Shown in pieces: positions 1 through 4,428 of a DNA stretch of 6,977 bases (positions are counted from its first letter, which is position 1; the number at the start of each line of letters is the position of its first letter). The notes under the pieces were generated by a model. That model was not told where the DNA came from. It worked only from the letters and a program-made list of their open reading frames with translations, and ran no database searches. The DNA lies in assembly GCA_031278675.1 (NCBI GenBank), contig JAITJY010000312.1:1-6977 (forward strand), read 5' to 3'. This DNA is from Bifidobacteriaceae bacterium (GTDB taxonomy: Bacteria; Actinomycetota; Actinomycetes; Actinomycetales; WQXJ01). Made by a program: the position numbers and the translations under genes.

Positions 1-118
1 AACCCCGCAGACCACCTATTCCCCAGCCGCCCCAAACACGAAACACGCCCACGCCCGCCCGCCGAAACCGTCCCACGCCCGCCCCGCGACACCCCGCCAC
101 GACTTTGCTAAAAGCCCT
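1..118. other. C-rich non-coding flank, no gene seen
   Basis: I see no credible gene here. The plus strand is strongly C-rich and poor in G. A 12-nt word (CCCACGCCCGCC) occurs at 48-59 and again at 72-83. On the minus strand, 72-95 reads as four G-tracts of 3-4 separated by loops of 6, 1 and 3 nt, which fits the usual G-quadruplex consensus. A short T-run on the minus strand (110-113) lies about a dozen bases past the end of the hairpin repeat at 119-168 and could help end transcription of the tRNA-Ser transcript. What lies beyond position 1 is unknown. Confidence 0.5.
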
Positions 119-225
119 GCCCCTCGGGGCCCCCGCAAAACCTCGGAGCCAAGCGGCGAGAGTTCGTGCGGTGCGGCCCCTCAGGGTCCCCGCAAAACCT
201 CGAAGCGAAGCGGCGAGAGTTTGTG
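119..225. repeat. Two tandem copies of a 50-nt hairpin-forming repeat
   Basis: Copy A is 119-168 and copy B is 176-225, with a period of 57 nt. I count 45 of 50 positions identical. Each copy contains CCCCGCAAAACCTCG and, further on, AAGCGGCGAGAGTT. These two parts are partly complementary, so each copy can fold back on itself. The repeat sits directly downstream of the minus-strand tRNA-Ser(UGA). Translation of the region gives only a low-quality ORF that runs on through the tRNA, so I treat it as non-coding. It may be a REP-like element or a duplicated terminator. Confidence 0.75.
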
Positions 226-232
226 GGGACCC
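184..232 (-). terminator. Long stem-loop just past tRNA-Ser(UGA)
   Basis: Read on the minus strand, the outer arms GGGTCCCC and GGGGACCC are perfectly complementary (8 bp). The pairing continues inward to arms of 19 nt (184-202 with 214-232) with three non-Watson-Crick positions and an 11-nt loop. It begins 6 nt after the tRNA 3' end, the right place for a terminator or a 3'-processing signal. There is no T-tract directly after the stem, so it is not a textbook intrinsic terminator. The copy at 119-168 can form a second stem, followed about a dozen nt later by TTTT. Confidence 0.4.
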
Positions 233-237
233 GCTAG

Positions 238-325
238 CGGAGAGTGTGGGATTTGAACCCACGGATGCGCCATGCGCATCAACGGTTTTCAAGACCGTCC
301 CGATCGGCCGCTCCGGCAACTCTCC
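238..325 (-). tRNA. tRNA-Ser (anticodon UGA)
   Basis: The minus strand gives a complete class II tRNA of 88 nt. The 7-bp acceptor stem GGAGAGT/ACTCTCC is perfect and is followed by discriminator G, the serine identity base. The anticodon loop is CTTGAAA between pairing stems, giving anticodon TGA. The long variable arm pairs GATGCGC with GCGCATC. The T-arm is GTGGG-TTCAAAT-CCCAC. No CCA is encoded; the bases after the discriminator are CTA. The gene lies 15 nt after the stop of the PIN-domain gene on the same strand, so it may be co-transcribed with it. Confidence 0.97.
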
Positions 326-340
326 TTCGGCCTTCAAAGA

Positions 341-751
341 CTAGCGGAGGTACCAGCCCGGGTCGCGGCCCGGGCTGATCACTCTCAGCCCGTAGAGCCG
401 CGCGGCTGATGCCACTTCGGGGTTGTAGGTGATCATCACGGTGATCGCTTCTTCGGCAGCAGCCAGCCCGACGTGCAGTGCGGCGTACGGCGAGACGGCC
501 GCCACCGCATACGAGCCGACCTCCAGGGCCCGGCCGGACACCGGGATTTCCGGGATGCCGCCCAACTGGTCATAGATCCGCATCCGGTGGTCGCGGTCTA
601 AGGACACCAGGTCTTCGCTGGCCTCCCAGCGCGCCAGGATTGAAGTAACCAACTCGTTCTCGTGGTTGGCGATCCACTCGCGCAGGGCGTCGGATTCCGG
701 CGAATCGCCGGCCGCACGCACAATTGTGGTCCCGTCGAGGTAATAGCGCAC
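341..751 (-). CDS. VapC-like PIN-domain protein with degenerate active site
   Basis: This 136-residue protein has the length and pattern of a VapC/PIN ribonuclease. The N-terminal strand YYLDGTTIV resembles the family's YLDTS-type motif (D6). A possible second acidic residue is E43, in SILARWEAS. The C-terminal half, PYAALHVGLAAA then MITYNPEVASAARLYGLRVISPG, aligns by eye with the usual DALHLA / TYD / A..LGL.V.SPG pattern. Two of the four acidic metal ligands expected in PIN nucleases look replaced: A90 instead of Asp before ALH, and N110 instead of Asp after TY. It may therefore be an inactive RNA binder or a non-toxin homologue. No antitoxin gene lies beside it. The GTG start is supported by a TAGCAT -10-like hexamer ending 7 nt upstream, suggesting a leaderless message; no Shine-Dalgarno is seen. 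Its 3' end carries a perfect 8-bp stem-loop and lies 15 nt before tRNA-Ser(UGA). Confidence 0.75.
   Translation of the reverse strand: MRYYLDGTTIVRAAGDSPESDALREWIANHENELVTSILARWEASEDLVSLDRDHRMRIYDQLGGIPEIPVSGRALEVGSYAVAAVSPYAALHVGLAAAEEAITVMITYNPEVASAARLYGLRVISPGRDPGWYLR
355..376 (-). other. Perfect 8-bp stem-loop inside the 3' end of the PIN gene
   Basis: AGCCCGGG at 355-362 and CCCGGGCT at 369-376 are perfectly complementary around a 6-nt loop. On the transcript it lies 11 nt before the PIN stop codon and about 29 nt before the 5' end of tRNA-Ser(UGA). It has the stability of a terminator stem but no T-tract. It may attenuate read-through into the tRNA or mark a cleavage site; it could also be a chance result of GC-rich codons. 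Confidence 0.4.
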
Positions 752-758
752 GGCCTCA

Positions 759-764
759 ATGCTA
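759..764 (-). promoter_or_regulatory. -10-like element for the PIN gene (leaderless)
   Basis: On the minus strand TAGCAT matches the actinobacterial TANNNT consensus. It is followed by 7 nt and then the GTG start codon at 751, so transcription would begin at or next to the start codon. No clear TTGACA-like -35 is found at the usual spacing. Assignment rests on position and consensus only. Confidence 0.4.
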
Positions 765-794
765 GTGGGCGCGAGCGCCCCTTGGTGGGCGAAT

Positions 795-800
795 TACACT
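795..800 (+). promoter_or_regulatory. -10-like element for the quinone oxidoreductase gene (leaderless)
   Basis: TACACT fits TANNNT and is followed by 8 nt before the GTG start at 809, the spacing expected of a leaderless transcript. No good -35 is seen upstream. It lies back to back with the PIN gene's -10-like element, so the 57-bp gap can serve both genes and any regulator bound there could affect both. Confidence 0.4.
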
Positions 801-808
801 TGGGTGGC

Positions 809-1789
809 GTGCACGGCATCGTCGTAGAAAATCCTGGGCGCGACTACCGGCTCGCGGTGGCCGAACTGCCTCTGCCTACCCCCGGCCCTGGACAAGTGCT
901 GGTGGAGGTGGACTCGGCGGGCGTCAACCGCGCTGACCTGCTGCAGGCGCGCGGTGCCTATCCGCCACCGCCCGGCGCTTCGCCGTTGCTGGGGCTGGAA
1001 TGCGCCGGGCGGATCGCGCAGCTAGGTCCCGGGGTGGAGCGCTGGCAAGTCGGTGACGCGGTGGCGGCGCTGCTGCCTGGTGGCGGTTACGCGCAATATG
1101 CAGTGGCCGATGCCGCCTGCCTCCTGCCCGTTCCTGCCGCCTTCCCGCTGGTGGATGCGGGTGCGGCTCCGGAAAGCGTGTGCACCGTTTGGTCCAACTT
1201 CCGTGAGGCGGGCTATGCACCGGGGGCAGCGGTGTTGGTGCACGGCGGTGCAGGCGGGATCGGGACTATGGCGATTGCGCTGGGGGCTGCGCTCGGCTCG
1301 CTGGTCTTGGCGACCGCCGGCTCAGCAGAACGGGCGCGGGCGTGCGAGGCGCTTGGCGCTGCCCGCGGGATTGATTACCGGGGCGAGGATTTTGTTCAAG
1401 CCGTGGCGGAGACAACCGGGGGGCGGGGCGCTGACCTGATCCTTGATGTGGTTGGTGCGTCCTACCTGGAACGGAATCTGCGGGCTTTGGCTCCCGGCGG
1501 GACGTTGGCGGTGATCGGGCTGATGGGCGGCGCGCGGGCGGAACTGGACCTGGGTCGCCTCCTCGCCCGCCGCCAGCGGGTGATGGCCACCAATTTGCGC
1601 AACCGGTCTGCGGCCGGTAAGGCCCAGGTGATCCGCGAGGTGCGCCGAGACGTGTGGGGATTGGTCACTTCGGGGCAAGCCCGCCCAGTGATCGGGGCGC
1701 GCTACCCCGCGAGCGAGGCCGCAGCGGCCCACGCGGCTATGAAGGCCGGAGATGTGGTCGGCAAGATCCTGTTGACCTGGCGGTCTTAG
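809..1789 (+). CDS. NAD(P)H-quinone oxidoreductase, PIG3/zeta-crystallin type
   Basis: This zinc-free medium-chain dehydrogenase/reductase is expected to reduce quinones or other activated carbonyl/alkene compounds with NADPH in the cytosol. The exact substrate cannot be read from sequence. With the GTG at 809 the protein is 326 residues, the usual PIG3 length, and begins MHGIVVENPG as family members do. In order are the substrate-domain motif GVNRADLLQARG (38-49) followed by YPPPPG, GLECAG (62-67), PESVCTVWSNF (121-131), the nucleotide-binding loop HGGAGGIG (145-152), and LDVVG further on. LRNRSAAGK and the ending VVGKILL are also typical of the PIG3 branch. The reading frame is open further upstream, but that extension would overlap the PIN gene and matches nothing. 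The gene is divergent from the PIN gene; its 3' side is the repeat-containing gap. No Shine-Dalgarno is evident, in line with a leaderless start. Family assignment is firm; physiological role is not. Confidence 0.93.
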   Translation: MHGIVVENPGRDYRLAVAELPLPTPGPGQVLVEVDSAGVNRADLLQARGAYPPPPGASPLLGLECAGRIAQLGPGVERWQVGDAVAALLPGGGYAQYAVADAACLLPVPAAFPLVDAGAAPESVCTVWSNFREAGYAPGAAVLVHGGAGGIGTMAIALGAALGSLVLATAGSAERARACEALGAARGIDYRGEDFVQAVAETTGGRGADLILDVVGASYLERNLRALAPGGTLAVIGLMGGARAELDLGRLLARRQRVMATNLRNRSAAGKAQVIREVRRDVWGLVTSGQARPVIGARYPASEAAAAHAAMKAGDVVGKILLTWRS

Positions 1790-1839
1790 CCTAGATCTAC
1801 CGATGATCGCCGCAGTGAGGCACCAGACGGGTGCGCCGG

Positions 1840-1986
1840 GCATTCCTGGCCGGCGGTAGCTACCCGGTGGCCTGCCCGGCCGATCAGGGACGTCCAGCGT
1901 GCCTGGCTGGTCGCGCATTCCTGGCCGGCGGTAGCTACCCGGTGGCCTGCCCGGCCGATCAGGGACGTCCAGCGTGCCTGGCTGGT
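1840..1986. repeat. Two identical 72-nt tandem copies, period 75
   Basis: Copies at 1840-1911 and 1915-1986 are identical over all 72 positions, separated by 3 nt (CGC). Each copy contains several dyads: the palindrome GGTAGCTACC (1855-1864 and 1930-1939) flanked by GGCC words, and CCAGC-7 nt-GCTGG (1894-1910 in the first copy). Perfect identity means a recent duplication or active homogenisation. The position between two converging transcripts suggests a REP-like or terminator-like element. Confidence 0.9.
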
Positions 1987-2020
1987 GCGGCGCAGTAGGC
2001 AAGGACCGGTGGATCGAGGC

Positions 2021-2066
2021 TTTGCGCGCGGTCGCGTGCGATCTGTGCGCTTCGCGCGCGGTCGCG
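2021..2066. repeat. 16-nt GC-rich direct repeat, 30-nt spacing
   Basis: TTTGCGCGCGGTCGCG at 2021-2036 and TTCGCGCGCGGTCGCG at 2051-2066 differ at one base. They lie downstream of the minus-strand tRNA-Ser(GCU). The alternating GC words can also pair with each other. Function unknown; low complexity makes chance a real possibility. Confidence 0.6.
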
Positions 2067-2083
2067 GGTGGTGGCTGGCAAGG

Positions 2084-2172
2084 CGGAGGCGGCGGGATTC
2101 GAACCCGCGAGGGGGCTCAAACCCCCAACCCACTTAGCAGGCGGGCGCACTAGGCCTCTATGCGACGCCTCC
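2084..2172 (-). tRNA. tRNA-Ser (anticodon GCU)
   Basis: The minus strand gives an 89-nt class II tRNA. The acceptor stem GGAGGCG/CGCCTCC is perfect, with discriminator G. The anticodon loop is CTGCTAA between CCCGC and GTGGG, giving anticodon GCT. The long variable arm pairs GGGGG with CCCCC, and the T-arm is GCGGG-TTCGAAT-CCCGC. No CCA is encoded; the next bases are CCT. It decodes AGC/AGU serine codons and so complements the UGA isoacceptor at 238-325. Confidence 0.97.
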
Positions 2173-2186
2173 ACGCAAGCCCCCTA

Positions 2187-2215
2187 AGGCTACCCGTCTG
2201 CGCACGCGCCAGCAA
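2187..2215 (-). promoter_or_regulatory. Candidate promoter of tRNA-Ser(GCU)
   Basis: On the minus strand TTGCTG (2210-2215) and TAGCCT (2187-2192) are separated by 17 nt, matching -35 and -10 boxes of the main vegetative sigma factor. The -10 box ends 14 nt before the tRNA 5' end, leaving room for a short leader of about 7 nt. It lies in the 59-bp gap shared with the divergent hydrolase gene. Assignment is from consensus and spacing only. Confidence 0.5.
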
Positions 2216-2231
2216 CGCGGCGACGTGCGGC

Positions 2232-3227
2232 ATGATTGATGCCGTGCCACAGCTACAGCTTCCCGCCCTTTGGGTCCCTGACATCCTCGACGGTTTTGAG
2301 ATGAGGCGGCTCGCCTTGCCGGATGGTGGGAGCGCCACTTTGGTCCGCCGGTCGCTTCCGGGCCTCGCCGCGCGGGCCGGGGCGCCGGCTGTGCTCTATC
2401 TGCACGGATTTGTCGACTATTTCTTCCAGGCGCACCTGGCGGACGCCTACGAGGCGCGCGGTTACCGGTTTTATGCGATCGACCTGCGGGGTTATGGCAG
2501 GTCGTTGGCCTATTGGCCTGATCCGCCCAACTACGTTCCCGACATCTCGGTCTATGCCCGCGACCTGAGCGCTGCGGCCGAAGCGATCGGCGAAGAAGGG
2601 GCTGGGGGCGGCCTGGTCGGCATCGGACACTCAACGGGAGGTTTGATCTTGCCGTTGTGGGCGGCGGCCAATCCGGGGCGTGTCAGGGCGCTGGTGCTGA
2701 ACTCGCCGTGGCTGGATTTCAACGGTAATTGGCTGATGCGGGGGCCGCTCACGTGGCTTGTGTCGGGGCTGGCGCGGGCGGTGCCGACGGTACCGATTGC
2801 GGGGCTGAAGGTGCACTACGGGAGGGCGTTGCATGCCGCCACGGGCGGCGAATGGGACTACGACCTGACGTGGAAACCGCATGATGGGTTCCCTGTGCGG
2901 CCCGCCTGGTTCGCGTCGGTGCGGCGCTGGCAGCGGCGGATTGCGCGCGGGATTGAGGCGGGCTGCCCGGTGCTGGTGACGACATCACTGCGGCGGGGCG
3001 ACCCGGTGCATCACCACCCCGAACTCCTCACCACCGATTCGATCCTAGACCCGCGCCAGATGTGGCGTCTCGCGCCGAAACTGGGGCTGGACGTTGAAGT
3101 ACGTTCGTTTGAAGGTGGTGCTCATGACCTGGCGCTGAGCCCTGAGCCGGTCAGGTCGCGTTACATCACTGAGACTCTGGATTGGCTCGCTGGGCTCCGC
3201 CCGCCAGCCACGCCCCAATCGCCGTAG
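2232..3227 (+). CDS. Alpha/beta hydrolase (S33 / lysophospholipase-like)
   Basis: This cytosolic serine hydrolase of 331 residues probably cleaves an ester or amide; substrate unknown. The core is clear: the oxyanion segment LYLHGF (55-60), DLRGYGRS (84-91), the nucleophile elbow GIGHSTGG (130-137) with S134 as nucleophile, and the terminal histidine H298 in FEGGAHDL. The acid is probably D269 or D273 in TTDSILDP. A lid-like insert lies between about 160 and 230. No signal peptide is seen. The frame is open back to 2160, but that ATG lies within tRNA-Ser(GCU), so I chose the ATG at 2232; GTG at 2244 is also possible. No Shine-Dalgarno is obvious. The last 62 bp overlap, tail to tail, the end of the YibE/F gene. 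The HGFVDYFFQ segment is reminiscent of hydrolases annotated in actinobacteria as lysophospholipase or S33 aminopeptidase. Such labels are loose. Confidence 0.9.
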   Translation: MIDAVPQLQLPALWVPDILDGFEMRRLALPDGGSATLVRRSLPGLAARAGAPAVLYLHGFVDYFFQAHLADAYEARGYRFYAIDLRGYGRSLAYWPDPPNYVPDISVYARDLSAAAEAIGEEGAGGGLVGIGHSTGGLILPLWAAANPGRVRALVLNSPWLDFNGNWLMRGPLTWLVSGLARAVPTVPIAGLKVHYGRALHAATGGEWDYDLTWKPHDGFPVRPAWFASVRRWQRRIARGIEAGCPVLVTTSLRRGDPVHHHPELLTTDSILDPRQMWRLAPKLGLDVEVRSFEGGAHDLALSPEPVRSRYITETLDWLAGLRPPATPQSP

Positions 3228-4428
3228 TCAGCGGGATCGCCAGCACCAAACCGATCGAGGCGACCAGGATCGGGACCAGTTCGGATGCGACATCCTCCAC
3301 CGTCAGGAGCCGCGCAATCGTGTGATCCATGGTCGAGGCCACCAGCAACAATCCGAGCGCCCCGCCAATATAGGCGAAAGCGATGGTGTAGACCGTAGAC
3401 GCAATGTGGTCGCGGCCAATCCGCATCGCGTGGGAAAACACCGTCCGGCGCGGGGCCTGCGGCGCCGCCGCCCGCAACTCCCAGACCGCAGACGCCTGAG
3501 TGATTGTGACGTCGTTGAGCACCCCCACGCCGGCCAGCACCATCCCGCACAGCAACACGCCTTTGAGATCTGCGGCGGGCACAGCGTAGGACAGTTGGAC
3601 CAGCGATTCGTCCGTCATGGGGATCAGATGTGTCGCCGGCACCGCCCACCAGGCCAACGCTGCCACCACCGCCGTGCCCAGGAATGTGCCCAGCAGCGCC
3701 GTGGTGGATTTGACCGAGACGCCGTGCGCCAAGTAGACCACGATGAACATCACGGCGCTGGCTCCGGTCAGCGCGACCGCCAACGGCGGGCGACCCGCCG
3801 TCAGCGCCGGCAACACGAAGAACCAGACCAATCCAAGCGCCCCGACCAGACCAACTACCGCCGCCACGCCTTTGAGCCGCGCCACTGCGACCACCACCAG
3901 CACAAACAGCACTGCGAGCAGCAGCATGGGCGAAGCGCGATAGAAGTCTGAAAACACATAGATCTCGCCCGTGGCGCTGCCCGCGTCGGGGAAACGCAAG
4001 GTCTGGATGTGATCCCCGAGGCCAAAGTCTTCCAACGGGACTTCACCGACCGTGTAGAGACGCACTTCCTGACCCGTGTCATCCAACCGGAACACCACTT
4101 GGCCTTCGGTGCGCTCTGGTTCTATCTTTGTGACAACGCCCGGGGCCCGCTCCGCGTTGGGCGCCAAGAACGGCGTCTTGGCCGGGAGCTCACCCGCTTT
4201 GGGCCACAGCCACACCAGGCCCACAATGGTTGCCACCGCGAGCGCACCCATCACCACCGCCAGGGCAACGTGACGGCGCCCCCACGGCATCGTCCTACCG
4301 TGCCCGTGGCTGTCGCCGTGGCTTTGCCCGCGCCCATGCCCGTCGCCGTGGCTGTGCCCGCGCCCATGCCCGTCGCCGTGGCTGTGCCCGTGCCCGGCCG
4401 CTGCGCCGTCCTGACTGTGCCCGGTCAT
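3166..4428 (-). CDS. YibE/F-family membrane protein with His-rich N-terminus
   Basis: The 420-residue product belongs to the YibE/F family (Pfam YibE_F), whose function is not established. Residues 1-45 are a hydrophilic stretch with 11 histidines in HGDGHGRGHS-type repeats, a likely Zn/Ni/Cu-binding tail. TM1 is about 54-75. An extracytoplasmic domain of about 90 residues follows, containing PGVVTKIEPERTEGQ. After the conserved-looking SDFYRASP (160-167) come about seven more membrane segments, including the family signature-like GVLNDVTITQASAVWEL (302-318). I count roughly eight TM segments in all. The ATG overlaps the stop of the glycosyltransferase gene by 4 nt (ATGA), so translation is probably coupled; GGAG lies only 2 nt before the start. 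It is the last gene of the operon and its end overlaps the hydrolase gene by 62 bp. The His-rich tail is not a general family feature as far as I know. Confidence 0.9.
   Translation of the reverse strand: MTGHSQDGAAAGHGHSHGDGHGRGHSHGDGHGRGQSHGDSHGHGRTMPWGRRHVALAVVMGALAVATIVGLVWLWPKAGELPAKTPFLAPNAERAPGVVTKIEPERTEGQVVFRLDDTGQEVRLYTVGEVPLEDFGLGDHIQTLRFPDAGSATGEIYVFSDFYRASPMLLLAVLFVLVVVAVARLKGVAAVVGLVGALGLVWFFVLPALTAGRPPLAVALTGASAVMFIVVYLAHGVSVKSTTALLGTFLGTAVVAALAWWAVPATHLIPMTDESLVQLSYAVPAADLKGVLLCGMVLAGVGVLNDVTITQASAVWELRAAAPQAPRRTVFSHAMRIGRDHIASTVYTIAFAYIGGALGLLLVASTMDHTIARLLTVEDVASELVPILVASIGLVLAIPLTTAIGAWLAGGAQRANPESQ
3180..3220. terminator. Weak dyad in the tail-to-tail overlap
   Basis: GATTGG (3180-3185) pairs with CCAATC (3215-3220), and an inner GCTGG/CCAGC stem lies between them. 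It falls inside the coding overlap of the two convergent genes and could serve both as a bidirectional stop signal. There is no T-tract on either side and the stem is interrupted, so this is tentative. A smaller stem CCTGA/TCAGG (3141-3155) lies 10 nt past the YibE/F stop on the minus strand. Confidence 0.2.
4301..4390 (-). repeat. 30-nt in-frame tandem repeat encoding the His-rich tail
   Basis: The units 4331-4360 and 4361-4390 are identical; 4301-4330 is a diverged third copy with 5 differences. Each unit encodes 10 residues of the HGDGHGRGHS type. Because the unit is a multiple of 3, copy-number change would lengthen or shorten the histidine-rich tail without breaking the frame. Confidence 0.9.

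Larger units (their letters stand above)
1790..2083. other. Gene-free stretch holding tandem repeats and small dyads
   Basis: No gene is supported here. Just after the oxidoreductase there is a 5-bp stem GCACC/GGTGC with a 5-nt loop (1820-1834), a weak terminator candidate without a T-run. Then come the two 72-nt repeat copies (1840-1986) and a 16-nt GC-rich direct repeat (2021-2066). The gap separates the 3' end of the oxidoreductase from the 3' end of the minus-strand tRNA-Ser(GCU), so transcription from both sides converges here. Minus-strand ORFs crossing the gap read into the tRNA or antisense to the oxidoreductase and are shadows. Confidence 0.6.

Noticed and set aside
105..344. Plus-strand 79-codon ORF across the hairpin repeats and tRNA-Ser
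   Set aside because: Its second half is the antisense translation of the tRNA (the familiar VGFEPT-type string) and the rest reads through the duplicated hairpins; not a protein gene.
341..751. Complete VapBC toxin-antitoxin module
   Set aside because: No antitoxin ORF lies on either side: one flank is a tRNA and the other a divergent oxidoreductase; two catalytic acids also appear missing.
662..808. N-terminal extension of the quinone oxidoreductase (49 more codons)
   Set aside because: It would run antisense through the PIN gene and has no family similarity; the family start matches the GTG at 809.
1840..1986. CRISPR array
   Set aside because: Only two copies, 72 nt long, with a 3-nt gap and no spacers; no cas genes nearby.
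1786..2133. Minus-strand ORFs over the 72-nt repeats and tRNA-Ser(GCU)
   Set aside because: They translate repeat and tRNA sequence; the repeated peptide arises only because the period, 75, is a multiple of 3.
238..2172. Genomic island bounded by two tRNA-Ser genes
   Set aside because: The tRNA 3' ends differ, no duplicated attachment sequence is seen, and there is no integrase or transposase.
3322..3951. Plus-strand 209-codon ORF antisense to YibE/F
   Set aside because: Composition is Gln/Arg/His-rich as expected for antisense of a GC-rich membrane gene; no motif.
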